A DNA stretch of 62,040 nt from Phycisphaerales bacterium (GTDB taxonomy: Bacteria; Planctomycetota; Phycisphaerae; Phycisphaerales; UBA1924): NCBI GenBank assembly GCA_020853975.1, contig JADYXW010000019.1, forward strand, positions 1 to 62,040, in the 5' to 3' direction. The notes beneath the pieces are model-generated. The model saw only the letters and a list, made by a program, of their open reading frames with translations, did not search any database and was not told the DNA's origin. Made by a program: the position numbers and the translations under genes. This document shows, piece after piece, positions 51,176 through 60,697 of the stretch; the first letter of the stretch is position 1; every line of letters starts with the position of its first letter.

Positions 51176-53245
51176 ATGGCCGAGCACGCCCATCCGCACG
51201 CCCACGCTCACGACGACTCGCACAATCACTCCCAAGACGGGGGCGTGCAGTGCTGCTCTCACCATGAGATCGCCATCGATCGGTGGATCCTGTTCACGCT
51301 GGTGGGCGGGGTGCTCATCGCCGCGGCGACCATCGCGAAGCTGACCAGCCTCGTCCCGACGAAGGTGGCAGACATCCCCGCGGGCGTGGGGGCAGCCCTG
51401 CTGTCGATCCCGCTGCTGATGGCGGCGTGGACCGAGGTCCGCACGGCGCGGGTTTCCAGCTCGTCGCTGGCGGCCCTGGCCATTCTCGCCGCGGTCGCGA
51501 TCGGGGAGTACATCACGGCAGGCTGGCTGGCGTTCATCCTGGTGGTCTTCGGGCAGCTCGTGAGGCGGTCGGCGAGCGGCGCGCAGCGGGCGATCGAGCA
51601 GCTCGTGAGGCTCACGCCAACCCGGGCGCGCGTTCTCCGCGAAGGCCGTGAGGAGGACGTGGGCATCGCGGCGGTCAAGGTCGGCGATCTCGTGCGCGTT
51701 CGCCCCGGCGAGAACCTGCCCGTGGACGGGCGCGTGGCCACGGGTCGCACCACGATCAATCAGGCCTCGCTCACGGGCGAGGCGGTGCCCGCGGAAGTGA
51801 CCGTGGGTGATCAGGTCTATGCCGGCACGACAAACATCTCGGGCGGCATCGACATCGAGGTGACACGCATCGGGGCTGACACGACCATTGGCAAGGTCAT
51901 GGGGCTCATCCGCTCCGCGGAGCAGAGCCGCACGCCCCGCCAGATGCTCATCGAGCAGGTCGCGCGGTTCTTCGTGCCGGTGGTGCTCGCCGCCGCGGCG
52001 ATCGCCTGGTTCGTCATGGCCCGCTCGGAGAGCGACGCGGTGCGAGCCCAGGCCGCGATCACGGCGGTCACGGTCCTGGTCGTTGCTTGCCCTTCGGCTC
52101 TGCTGCTCTCCAGCCCGAGCGCGATGCTCGCGGCGTTCGCGGCGGCGGCGCGGCTGGGCATCATGATCAAAGCCCCCAACCACCTCGAGGCCGCGGCCAA
52201 CGTCAACGCCGTCGTCTTCGACAAGACCGGCACCCTCACCACCGGCAAGTTCCAGGTCACCCGCCTCTCGCCAGCCCCTGGCGTGGAGGGCGCGGACCTG
52301 CTGGCGGCGGCCATCAACGGCGAGCAGCACAGCAACCACCCCCTCGCGCAGTCCATTCTCGCCACTGGCGCGCAGGCCCGCCTGACGCCCGACGGCACCA
52401 ACGACTACGAGGAGATCCACGGGCGCGGCGTTCGCGCCCGGACCAGCATGGGTGAAATCTGCGTGGGGCGCGCGAGCTGGCTCGTCGAGCTCCAGCCCGG
52501 CATCAAGCCCGTGCTCGAGGAGGTGCAGGACTCCATCGAGGGCATGACCGGCGTGCACGTCATGCGCAACGGGCAGTACCTCGGCGCCGTCGGCCTCGAG
52601 GACACGATCCGCACCAACACACGCAACGTCATCCAGCACCTGCGCGACCTGCAGGTGAAGCTCATCGCGGTCTTCACGGGCGACCGGCTGAGCGTCGCGA
52701 GGCGCGTGGGCCAGGCGGTGGGCGCCGATTCGGTGGAGGCCGAGTGCCTGCCCGAGGAGAAGCACGAGCAGATCGAGATGCTCGTGAAGGGGGGCTACCG
52801 CACCCTGATGGTGGGCGACGGCATCAACGACGGTCCGTCGCTGGCGGCGGCGGACGTGGGCGTCGCCATGGGACTCACCGGCTCGGACATCGCGGCCAAC
52901 TCCGCGGGTGTGGCCCTGATGAACGACGACCTGTCGCGGGTGCCTTTCCTCATCGAGCTCTCCAGACGCACCCGGGCCATCATCACCCAGAACATCGTCG
53001 CATCCATCCTGATCGCGGCGGCGGGGCTGGTACTCGCCGTCACCGGCACGAAGGAGATCGGCGCCGCGGCCCTGCCCTTGGCGGCTCTGTACCACTTTGC
53101 GGGCGACCTGTTTGTCATCGGCAACTCGTTCCGGCTCTTCCGCTTCGGCGAGGCCTTCGCGGAGGCCGAGAAGCCGACCGAGGGCGCAGGCCGCAAGCGC
53201 CGTGATGCCAGCGTTCGCGGGCTCTCCGCCCAGCCCGTTGGCTGA
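51176..53245 (+). CDS. P1B-type heavy-metal translocating ATPase with His-rich head and CPS motif
   Basis: 689 residues. The N terminus is His-rich (HAHPHAHAHDDSHNHS) with a CC pair (VQCCSHH), a likely metal-binding head; there is no HMA domain. Membrane helices begin near residue 37. The actuator loop has TGEAVP; the phosphorylation motif DKTGTLT and the hinge MVGDGINDGPSL are intact, as is the NHPLA histidine of the P1B nucleotide domain. The transmembrane metal motif is CPS (Cys305-Pro306-Ser307) where CPC, CPH, SPC or TPC are usual. The substrate (zinc, cobalt, cadmium or other) is therefore not assigned. No metal-sensing regulator lies beside it. ATG at 51176. Confidence 0.92.
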   Translation: MAEHAHPHAHAHDDSHNHSQDGGVQCCSHHEIAIDRWILFTLVGGVLIAAATIAKLTSLVPTKVADIPAGVGAALLSIPLLMAAWTEVRTARVSSSSLAALAILAAVAIGEYITAGWLAFILVVFGQLVRRSASGAQRAIEQLVRLTPTRARVLREGREEDVGIAAVKVGDLVRVRPGENLPVDGRVATGRTTINQASLTGEAVPAEVTVGDQVYAGTTNISGGIDIEVTRIGADTTIGKVMGLIRSAEQSRTPRQMLIEQVARFFVPVVLAAAAIAWFVMARSESDAVRAQAAITAVTVLVVACPSALLLSSPSAMLAAFAAAARLGIMIKAPNHLEAAANVNAVVFDKTGTLTTGKFQVTRLSPAPGVEGADLLAAAINGEQHSNHPLAQSILATGAQARLTPDGTNDYEEIHGRGVRARTSMGEICVGRASWLVELQPGIKPVLEEVQDSIEGMTGVHVMRNGQYLGAVGLEDTIRTNTRNVIQHLRDLQVKLIAVFTGDRLSVARRVGQAVGADSVEAECLPEEKHEQIEMLVKGGYRTLMVGDGINDGPSLAAADVGVAMGLTGSDIAANSAGVALMNDDLSRVPFLIELSRRTRAIITQNIVASILIAAAGLVLAVTGTKEIGAAALPLAALYHFAGDLFVIGNSFRLFRFGEAFAEAEKPTEGAGRKRRDASVRGLSAQPVG

Positions 53246-53259
53246 GGTGCGGGAGAGGG

Positions 53260-55782
53260 CTACCTGAGCCCGCCCAGGCGGACCGCGGCGTTGATGAGCG
53301 CCAGGTGCGAGTACGCCTGCGGGTAGTTGCCCAGCGGCCGCCCGGTGTGGAGTTCTCGCTCCTCGGAGTACAGCCCCAACGGGCCGGCCTGAGCCGCGTA
53401 GGCATCCAGGAGCGCTCGGGCCCGGTCGGTCTCGCCGATGAGCCACAGCGACTCGATGAGCCAGCCGGTGCAGAGGTGGAACGCGCCTTCCGAGCCCGGC
53501 AGCCCGTCGTCGTAGCGGTATCGCAGCACGCCATCGCCGACGCGCAGGTGCCGCTCGATGGTGCGCACCGTGGAGACAAACCGATCGTCGCGGGGCGGGA
53601 GCAGGCCCGTGAGCCCGACCAGCATGGCCGCGGCGTCGAGGTCGGTAGAGCCGTAGTGAGCCGTGAATGCGCCGGCCTTGGGGTTGAAGCCCCGCGCGAG
53701 GATGTCCTCCCGGATCTCGTCGCGCAGCGCGGCTTCCTCCTCGCGGATGGGCTCGCCCAACAGCTCGCGGGTGCGGACGGCCCGGTCCACGGCGTGCCAG
53801 CAGAGCGCCTTGGAGTGCACGTGATGGCGCAGCGGGCCACGGATCTCCCAGATGCCGTGGTCCGGCTCACGCCAGCGCCGGGCCACGGCGCGCACCATCG
53901 CGTCGAGGAGGCGCCGGTGGTCGGGCGTCAGCGGTGCGCCGCACTCGGCCATCATGCAGACCAGGTCCGCGACCGGGCCGAACACGTCGAGCTGGACCTG
54001 GTGCGCCGCGCCGTTGCCCACGCGCACGGGACGGCTGGACTCGTACCCGCAGAGCCCCGCGACCTCGCCCTCGGGCCCGAGCTCGGTGCCTCGCACCGTG
54101 TAGATCGGCCTCAGCCTCTCGGGGCTGTCCAGGTCGTCCACGATGGCGAGCAGCCAATCGAGGAACTTCATGGCGTGGCCCGTGGACCCGAGCCTTACGA
54201 GGGCCGCGGCGGACATCGCCGCGTCGCGCACCCAGCAGAATCGGTAGTCCCAGTTGCGCCCGCCCCCGAGTTGCTCGGGCAGGCTTGTCGTGCCCGCGGC
54301 GAGGATGGCGCCGCTGGGCCCGTAGCACAGAGCCTTGATGATGAGGCCCGATCGGCGCACAAGGTCGGTGTGGAGCGTCGTGGTCCGCATGGCGGCGGCC
54401 CAGCCGTTCCAGAACGCGGCGGTCGCCTTGCGACGCCCGACCTCCGAGGGCCCACGGGCCGTGGAGGCGGTGCCGACGCGCAGTTCGAGCGAAAGGCCCG
54501 CCGCGGGGATGTCGAGTTCCGCCACCGCGGTGTGGTGCGTGCCGTCGGGCTCGATGATCCAGCGGACACCGGGTGAGACCAGCACGATGGGATCGACCGA
54601 GCCCTCGACCAGCAGGCCTTCGGGGAGCACGCGCAGGCGCGTCGAGACCCGGCCGAAGTCGAGCCTTGGCGCGAAGGTGATCCGGACGGGGCCCGTGCCA
54701 TCAACCACGCGGAGGAAGTCTGTGCGGCCCGCCCGCTGGAACGCGCGTCCGCCCGAGCAATCGAGATAGTCCGTTACGCTGAACCGCCCGAAGCGGCTGA
54801 CGGTGATGAACGTGGAACCCTCGTACGCGCGCTCCGGCACCGCCTCCCGCGGCTCGTCCGCCGGGGCGACCTCGAAATAGCCGGCGCCGGGCCCTCCGAC
54901 GAGCGAGGCGAACAGGGGCGGGGAGTCGGCGCAGGGCGTGCCGAACCAGACGACGCGCCCGGATGGCGCCGTGAACGCGATGGACCGTTGATCGGAGAGC
55001 ATCGCGTGGTGGTCGATCGCGGGTGGGCGATCCTGCGTCACGTGCTCCGCCCGGGCCTGGAGCAGCGCTCCCAGGAATGCCGCGACTTCGTCCACGTTGC
55101 CGAGCCTTGTCGCGGCGGAAGTCGGCCCGGGACCGACCTTCACTCCAAGGTGGGGCGAATGCAGCACCCCGAACGCGTCCTCGTCGGTGCGGTCGTCCCC
55201 CACGTAGACCAGCGCGGAGGCGCCGACCTGCATGATGAGGTCCCGGACCGCCTCGCCCTTGTTCGCCCGGATCAAGGGGAACTCCACGACCATGATGCCG
55301 TGCCTCAGCGGCACGACGCCCAGACGCGCCGCCAGCGCTTCGGAATCAGAGAGCAGCCTGTCTCTGAGCGCCGGTTCGACGTGCCGGTAATGGAGCGCGG
55401 GCCCGGCGGGCTTGGGCTCCAGCACGGCGCCGGCGTACGCGGATTCGATCTGCCGTAACTCCGCGAGCAGTTCCTCCTCGCGGCGGCCCCCGGACTCCGG
55501 CGGGGGCCGGTGCGCGTGCTCGGCGCCATGCCCGCCGACGAGGAGCAGCCTCGCGGTGGGGCCGAGCCGCGTGCCGAGATCGGAGAGCGAGCGACCGGAG
55601 ATGATTCCGCCATAGGTCCGGGGAAGGGCGGCGATCGCGCGGAGCTGCGCGAGCGCGTGCTGCGCGGGGACGGCGTCCGCGGGATGGTCGGTCATGTGCG
55701 AGAGCGTGCCGTCGAAGTCGCACACGACCGCGAGAACGGGCGTGGTCGCCAGCGCGTGGACGTGCGTCGCGGTGGGGTTCAA
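53260..55782 (-). CDS. Trehalose-6-phosphate phosphatase fused to GH15 glucoamylase/trehalase-type domain
   Basis: 840 residues. The N-terminal third (about 15-245) is a trehalose-6-phosphate phosphatase: DFDGTL with Asp22/Asp24, HGAEH, and GDDRTDEDAFG. The rest (about 250-840) is a family GH15 protein with RNWDYRFCWVRDAAM, RVGNGAAHQVQLDVFG, DHGIWEIRG and EGAFHLCTGWLIESLWL carrying the catalytic acids. Bacterial GH15 proteins include trehalases and glucoamylases. The start overlaps the stop of otsA (55779-55782), so trehalose formation and its possible breakdown are co-expressed. The order is otsA then this fusion on the minus strand. Confidence 0.9.
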   Translation of the reverse strand: MNPTATHVHALATTPVLAVVCDFDGTLSHMTDHPADAVPAQHALAQLRAIAALPRTYGGIISGRSLSDLGTRLGPTARLLLVGGHGAEHAHRPPPESGGRREEELLAELRQIESAYAGAVLEPKPAGPALHYRHVEPALRDRLLSDSEALAARLGVVPLRHGIMVVEFPLIRANKGEAVRDLIMQVGASALVYVGDDRTDEDAFGVLHSPHLGVKVGPGPTSAATRLGNVDEVAAFLGALLQARAEHVTQDRPPAIDHHAMLSDQRSIAFTAPSGRVVWFGTPCADSPPLFASLVGGPGAGYFEVAPADEPREAVPERAYEGSTFITVSRFGRFSVTDYLDCSGGRAFQRAGRTDFLRVVDGTGPVRITFAPRLDFGRVSTRLRVLPEGLLVEGSVDPIVLVSPGVRWIIEPDGTHHTAVAELDIPAAGLSLELRVGTASTARGPSEVGRRKATAAFWNGWAAAMRTTTLHTDLVRRSGLIIKALCYGPSGAILAAGTTSLPEQLGGGRNWDYRFCWVRDAAMSAAALVRLGSTGHAMKFLDWLLAIVDDLDSPERLRPIYTVRGTELGPEGEVAGLCGYESSRPVRVGNGAAHQVQLDVFGPVADLVCMMAECGAPLTPDHRRLLDAMVRAVARRWREPDHGIWEIRGPLRHHVHSKALCWHAVDRAVRTRELLGEPIREEEAALRDEIREDILARGFNPKAGAFTAHYGSTDLDAAAMLVGLTGLLPPRDDRFVSTVRTIERHLRVGDGVLRYRYDDGLPGSEGAFHLCTGWLIESLWLIGETDRARALLDAYAAQAGPLGLYSEERELHTGRPLGNYPQAYSHLALINAAVRLGGLR

Positions 55783-57152
55783 TCCAGCTTCTCCAGAAAC
55801 TCGTGCGCCCAGTGGTGCACGTCGTGGCGTTTCACCATCATTCGCAGGATGGCCATTCGTTGGCGGGCGTCGTCGCGGGGCGTGCGCAGGGCCCGCACGA
55901 GCGCGGACGCGGTGCCGTCGGTGTCGCGCGGGTTGACAAGGGTCGCTCTGCGGAGCTGCCGGGCGGCACCGGCGAACTCGCTGAGCACGAGCACCCCGCC
56001 GCCGTCGGGTCTGGAGGCGCAGAACTCCTTGCAGACCAGGTTCATCCCGTCGCGCAGGGGCGTGACCATCATGATGTCCGCAGCCCGGTAGTAGGCGATG
56101 AGCTGCTCACGCGGGAGGTTGCGGCGGAAGTAGTGGACCGCGACCTGCCCGGGCGCGGAGTACTCGCCGTTGATCCGGCCGACGGTGCGTTCGATCTCCG
56201 TGCGCTGCTCGGCATAGTCGGGGACGTTCTCGCGGGAGGGGACGGCGACCTGCACAAGCACCGCGTCGCTGGCCTTGACGTCGCCGCTGTCGAGCATGTG
56301 CTCGAAGGTGTGCAGCCGCAGATCGATGCCCTTGGTGTAGTCCAGCCGATCGACGCAGAGGATGAGCTTGCGCCCCCCCATGGCCCTGCGGATGCCCGCG
56401 GCGGCCTCCGTGGTCTCGGGCCGCCTGGCGACCGCATCGAAATCGTCGAAGTCGATGGAGATCGGGAAGGAGCCCACGTGCACCTTCCGGCGGCCCATGA
56501 GGAGCGTGGTGTCGGTCCCTTCGAGGTCAAGAAACCGCCTCGCCAGCCTCGAGAAGTTCTGCGCATCGCTGAAAGTCTGAAACCCCACGACATCGGCGCC
56601 CGAGAGCCCGCGCAGGATCTCCGACCGCCAGGGCATCCACGCGAAGAGCTCTTCGGGCGGGAACGGGATGTGCATGAAGAAGCCGATCCGGAGGTCGGGC
56701 CGGCTCGCTCTCAGCATCGCCGGGACCAGTTGCAGGTGAAAGTCCTGCACCCACACGACGTCGCCCTCGCGCGCGGCGGCGGCGGCGGCTCGCGCGAACC
56801 GCCGGTTGACCTCGTGGTAACTCCGCCACCAGCGCGCGTTGAACTCCGGCGTCCGGATCGCGTCGTGGTACAGGGGCCACAGCGTGCGGTTGGAAAACCC
56901 GTGGTAGTAGTCGCGGATGTCGGCGTCGGTGAGCGACACGGGCCGGATCGCGATGGACTCGTGCGTGAACGGCCGCACGGATTTGTCCGCGCTCCCCGTC
57001 CAGCCGACCCAGGCGCCCTCGCGTGCCCTCACGATCGGGTGCAGCGCTGTGACCAGCCCGCCCGGGCTCACGTCCCAGGCGTCCCGGTCGCCGCGCGCGC
57101 GGGTCACGGGCAGCCGGTTCGCCACGATCACGATGCGGCGCGTGGATCGCAT
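55779..57152 (-). CDS. otsA: Alpha,alpha-trehalose-phosphate synthase
   Basis: 457 residues of family GT20, joining UDP-glucose (or another nucleotide-glucose) to glucose 6-phosphate. Conserved are IVIVANRLPVTR, GFFMHIPFPPEELF, RLDYTKGIDLRLHTFEHML and VTPLRDGMNLVCKEFCASRP with LSEFAGAA. The length is typical. The ATG at 57152 is supported by GGGAGG four to five bases upstream; a longer frame to 57566 would be antisense to other genes. It is the first gene of the trehalose pair, which serves osmotic and desiccation protection. Confidence 0.95.
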   Translation of the reverse strand: MRSTRRIVIVANRLPVTRARGDRDAWDVSPGGLVTALHPIVRAREGAWVGWTGSADKSVRPFTHESIAIRPVSLTDADIRDYYHGFSNRTLWPLYHDAIRTPEFNARWWRSYHEVNRRFARAAAAAAREGDVVWVQDFHLQLVPAMLRASRPDLRIGFFMHIPFPPEELFAWMPWRSEILRGLSGADVVGFQTFSDAQNFSRLARRFLDLEGTDTTLLMGRRKVHVGSFPISIDFDDFDAVARRPETTEAAAGIRRAMGGRKLILCVDRLDYTKGIDLRLHTFEHMLDSGDVKASDAVLVQVAVPSRENVPDYAEQRTEIERTVGRINGEYSAPGQVAVHYFRRNLPREQLIAYYRAADIMMVTPLRDGMNLVCKEFCASRPDGGGVLVLSEFAGAARQLRRATLVNPRDTDGTASALVRALRTPRDDARQRMAILRMMVKRHDVHHWAHEFLEKLD

Positions 57153-57244
57153 GGGGCCTCCCGTGGAAATGGGTGCGGGGCGGCGCCCAGCGGACGCCGT
57201 CGGATGATACCGGTGCTCCCGCGCTCGATCCCACGAGGGCGCGA

Positions 57245-57538
57245 TCAGAATCCCAGTTTGCCCAGCGTCTTGTTCATGCGGTCCTTGTTCACCTGGGCCG
57301 CAGCCTTTGAAGGCTGTGCCATGCGCTGCGCGCCCATCACCGGCGCTCCGGGCTTGAGCGCCTTCGACGTGGACGGCAGCTTGCCCGGCGCGAACCCGGG
57401 CTTCGCGGGCGCCTTCGCGGCTGCTTTGCCCACGCCGGTCTTTGCGCCCAGTGCCTTTGCCGCACCGCTGAGCCCCGGGCCCTTGCCCGCGCCACCCAGA
57501 CCACCAGACTTCGACGGACCTGTGTTGCCTCTGGACAT
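57245..57538 (-). CDS. Small basic Ala/Gly/Lys-rich protein
   Basis: 97 residues, dominated by Gly, Ala, Lys, Pro and Ser, with about 19 Lys/Arg and very few acidic residues. GAGKGPGLSGAAKALGAKTG is representative. The C-terminal NKDRMNKTLGKLGF is more normal. It resembles nucleic-acid-binding tails, but no family is recognised. GGGAGG lies before the ATG at 57538, supporting a real gene. Its neighbours are otsA and an entericidin-type gene on the opposite strand. Confidence 0.55.
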   Translation of the reverse strand: MSRGNTGPSKSGGLGGAGKGPGLSGAAKALGAKTGVGKAAAKAPAKPGFAPGKLPSTSKALKPGAPVMGAQRMAQPSKAAAQVNKDRMNKTLGKLGF

Positions 57539-57637
57539 GTGTACCTCCCGATGGAACCCGCCACATCCTACCACAGTTCGCGGGTGCCGCACCCGGAACC
57601 CGTCCTCGACGTAAAGTCTCGGAAAGGAGGCAGGTTC

Positions 57638-57787
57638 ATGACGAATCAGGTACGTCTTTGGAAGCGTGTCGCCGTGGTTGTGCTCGCGGCGGTGGCCTCG
57701 GCCTCTCTCGCCGCCTGCAACACGGTGAGGGGCGCCGGCAAGGACCTGGAGAAGGCCGGCGAGGCGCTCCAGAAGGCGGGCGAGTAG
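57638..57787 (+). CDS. Entericidin-type small lipoprotein
   Basis: 49 residues. A lipoprotein signal ends at the lipobox LAAC (Cys27), followed by NTVRGAGKDLEKAGEALQKA, the typical entericidin EcnA/EcnB core. AAAGGAGG before the ATG at 57638 supports the start. In enterobacteria a pair of these forms an antidote/toxin; here only one is seen. Members are often stationary-phase or stress induced. Confidence 0.85.
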   Translation: MTNQVRLWKRVAVVVLAAVASASLAACNTVRGAGKDLEKAGEALQKAGE

Positions 57788-57818
57788 GACCACGGCCCGC
57801 AGATATACTTGCCCCCGC

Positions 57819-59048
57819 ATGACCACGGACGGCACGCCACGCGAAAGCCCCGAACCCACAGGCCGGGGCCGCACGCTCGCGTTCGTTGTCAACACCCTGA
57901 CACCCTACCGCATCCAGTCACAGCTCCGCTTCAAGCACGAGCTGCCCGGCTGGGACGTCAAGACCTACATCCACTGGGACGTGTCCAAGAACCTCTGGGT
58001 CTTCAAGAACCCTCCCGACATCGGCCTGGTCACCTTCGACGGAGCGGTCGACGTCTCCAGCTTCGGCACCTGGGCCCACTTCTCGGGCGACTGGCGCACC
58101 GGCGGGAAGATCATCCAAAGGCTCGAGCAAGATCGTCCGGCGGCGGTCATCGCCTGCGGCTACGGATATCCCGCGCCGCTCCGTGTCCTGCTCTGGTGCA
58201 AGAGGAATCGCATCCCCGTCTTTCTCTGGGGCGACAGCAACATCCACGCCGACAACCCCTCAGGGCTCAAGGGCCTCGTCAAGCAGCTCGGGGTGCCCAG
58301 GGTCGTCAAGCTCTTCAACGCGTACCTGGTGTGCGGCGGGAACGGGCGCGCGTACTACCTCCGCTATGGCGCCGCGCCCGATCGCATCTTCCCCTGCCCC
58401 GTGGAGCCCGACTACTCGCTCATCGAATCCGCCACGGACCAGGAGATGGCCGCGGCACGGACCAGCCTCGGGCTGACCGAGGGCCGCCGACGGATCGTCG
58501 TGTGCTCGCGGCTCGTGCCCGTGAAGGCCGTGGACCAGGCCATCGACGCGTTCGCCGCGGTCGCGGCACGCCGTCCCGAGTGGGAGATGGTGATCCTGGG
58601 CGACGGGCCGCTCCGGGCGTCGCTGGAAGCACGCGTGCCCAGCTCGTGCCTCGACCGCGTGATCTTCGCGGGGTTCCAGGACGATCAGCGCGTGGTGAAC
58701 GCGGTCTACCGCCAGTCGGACGTGCTCCTCCACCCGGCCACCTGGGAGCCGTGGGGCGTGGTGATCCTCGAAGCCGCGGCGGCGGGGCTGGCAATCATCA
58801 CCACCCGCGTCGTCGGCGCGGCCCTCGAGCTGGCGCAGGACGGCGTCAACGGCAGGCTGGTGCGGCCCCTGGACCGGCGCGGGCTGACGCGGGCGCTGCT
58901 CGACACAACAGACCCCGCGAACATCGACCGCTACAAGGCCGGGTCGCGGCGGCTCTCGGCGGACTTCAGGCGTGAGCAGGACCCGGTGCGGGGCCTCGCC
59001 GGTGCGTTGGCGTGCGTCGGGCTGGCCACGCGCGCCGAGCCGGGGTGA
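57819..59048 (+). CDS. Glycosyltransferase family 4
   Basis: 409 residues with the GT-B fold. The N-terminal domain binds the acceptor (FVVNTLTPYRIQSQLRFKHE); the C-terminal domain has VVCSRLVPVKAVDQAIDAF, WEMVILGDGPLRASL and the EWEPWGVVILEAAAAGL-like segment (PATWEPWGVVILEAAAAGLA) that binds the nucleotide sugar. It probably acts in exopolysaccharide or lipopolysaccharide synthesis, in line with the O-antigen ligase-like gene next to it. The sugar is unknown. Confidence 0.9.
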   Translation: MTTDGTPRESPEPTGRGRTLAFVVNTLTPYRIQSQLRFKHELPGWDVKTYIHWDVSKNLWVFKNPPDIGLVTFDGAVDVSSFGTWAHFSGDWRTGGKIIQRLEQDRPAAVIACGYGYPAPLRVLLWCKRNRIPVFLWGDSNIHADNPSGLKGLVKQLGVPRVVKLFNAYLVCGGNGRAYYLRYGAAPDRIFPCPVEPDYSLIESATDQEMAAARTSLGLTEGRRRIVVCSRLVPVKAVDQAIDAFAAVAARRPEWEMVILGDGPLRASLEARVPSSCLDRVIFAGFQDDQRVVNAVYRQSDVLLHPATWEPWGVVILEAAAAGLAIITTRVVGAALELAQDGVNGRLVRPLDRRGLTRALLDTTDPANIDRYKAGSRRLSADFRREQDPVRGLAGALACVGLATRAEPG

Positions 59049-59056
59049 GGGCTTCG

Positions 59057-60400
59057 CTACGCGGGCAGGCCCTGCGCGTAGGCATCCCACTCGCGCTGCT
59101 GCAACCACTCGCCCAGCCTGGTGCGCTCTGTCACCGCAAGCTTGGTGATGAGCACCCAGATGTAGTATGGCTCCGGCAGGCCGACGAACGTGCCCTGCTT
59201 GTACGAGAGGATCGTCAGGAAGATCGCCTGGGCGAAGAGGCATGCGAGTGTCGCGCGGCCCGCGGGGTCCTCGCTGAACATCCTCCAGAGGTCGCGTGAC
59301 GAGGTGAAGACCAGCCACGCCACCACGAGGTACATGGTGATGCCCACCAGCCCGTTCTCGCCGATGAGCTCCAGCAGCACGTTGTGGGCGTAGCTCATGG
59401 GCTCGCCCCGCAGGAAGCTGAAGTAGTTGGTGCCCAGCCCCAGCGCCCACGCGCCGGGGTTGGCCCACCACGCCTCGATGAGGTGGAACGCGTCGGCCGA
59501 TCGCTCGCCCGTCTGCTTGCCCCACTCGGTGATGTTCCATCGCCCGAGCTGCTCCGCGTCCTGCCCGAGGAAGATCTTGACCGCCACCAGACCCACCAGC
59601 CCGAAGATCAGAACGCCCGCGCCGGTGACGAAGAACTGCTTGACGTTCGCCACGCGGCGCGCCAGCGGATAGAACATCAGGATCGAGAGCACGGCGGCGG
59701 CGAGCTGCCCGCGAGATCCCGCGGCGACCGCCATGCCCAGGCCCAGGAACAGCGCCCCAAGCCGCACGAGGTTGAGCAGCCAGCCGGCGCGCAGGGGGAG
59801 CATGAGCGCCGCGATGATGGCGATGTGCCCCCCGAGCTGCGCCGTCGCGAGCGGATTGCCGCGGTACTCCATGCCGGCGAGGGGGATGTTGAGCGTCAGC
59901 CGCCCGGAGAGGAACGAGGCGTTGGGATTTGTGAAGAACAGCGCGCACGACAGCAACCCCACGAGCATGGCTGGCACGAACGTCTTCCGCACGTCGTCCA
60001 GCGTCGTGAACAGGAAGGGCAGCAGCAGCACCTGCATGGCCCAGTAGGGCGCGCCGTCGCGGATTCGGGCCCACGCGTTGTCGGCGACGGGGGTCCAGGC
60101 GACCCCCATCAGCACGTACACGTACAGCAGCAACAGCAGGATGTTGGCCTTGTTGAGGAAGCCGCTCATCGCCGCCCGGTTGCGCATGAGGTTGCCCAGC
60201 ACGCCCGCGGCGACACACGCGAACACCAGGAAGTTGAAGTACGAAGAGTTCTGCGCGAAGAACCCCATGTACGTCATCTGGAGCTGCTTCAGCGGATAGA
60301 GGGCGACCACCATCACGAAGGCAAAGGGCGGCTTCGAGAAGCTGTACAGCATCGCTGCGGCCATCCCCACGAGCATCAGATACCCAAACGCCGTGAGCAT
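59057..60400 (-). CDS. O-antigen ligase / Wzy-like polysaccharide membrane protein
   Basis: 447 residues with about ten membrane helices and a large periplasmic loop, in the pattern of the Wzy_C family (AHNVLLELIGENGLVGITMY with the conserved His-Asn). The family joins polysaccharide chains to lipid A or polymerises O-antigen. The ATG at 60400 is preferred over the GTG at 60406 (GGGAAG five bases upstream). It converges with the glycosyltransferase gene; 8 bases separate the ends. Confidence 0.88.
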   Translation of the reverse strand: MLTAFGYLMLVGMAAAMLYSFSKPPFAFVMVVALYPLKQLQMTYMGFFAQNSSYFNFLVFACVAAGVLGNLMRNRAAMSGFLNKANILLLLLYVYVLMGVAWTPVADNAWARIRDGAPYWAMQVLLLPFLFTTLDDVRKTFVPAMLVGLLSCALFFTNPNASFLSGRLTLNIPLAGMEYRGNPLATAQLGGHIAIIAALMLPLRAGWLLNLVRLGALFLGLGMAVAAGSRGQLAAAVLSILMFYPLARRVANVKQFFVTGAGVLIFGLVGLVAVKIFLGQDAEQLGRWNITEWGKQTGERSADAFHLIEAWWANPGAWALGLGTNYFSFLRGEPMSYAHNVLLELIGENGLVGITMYLVVAWLVFTSSRDLWRMFSEDPAGRATLACLFAQAIFLTILSYKQGTFVGLPEPYYIWVLITKLAVTERTRLGEWLQQREWDAYAQGLPA

Positions 60401-60697
60401 GAACACTTCCCTTACAGAACCGCCAGCGCCGCACAGGCGGGCCGGCAGCGTCCGCTATCTTTGGCTACCTATCGGTCAATCGGGGGGCCGGTTCGCGTCA
60501 ACCGAGTCTGGGCGAGTGGATTGTGATGCGTGCGCGGCCTCCGACCCGCACACGCCGCGCCTCCGGCAGGCTCGGGCAGGGTTGTACACGCGGCGGCGCT
60601 GGAACCCGCAGCCGGCGAATGTTGCGCATCGGACCGAGAGCCCGCGGGAACTCGCCGATGACTCCGGGGTCAGGTGATGGAACGAGGGAGGACGAAC

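Noticed and set aside
57638..57787. The entericidin-type gene as half of a toxin-antidote pair
   Set aside because: Only one entericidin-type frame is present nearby, and the family is also found singly, so no pair can be claimed.
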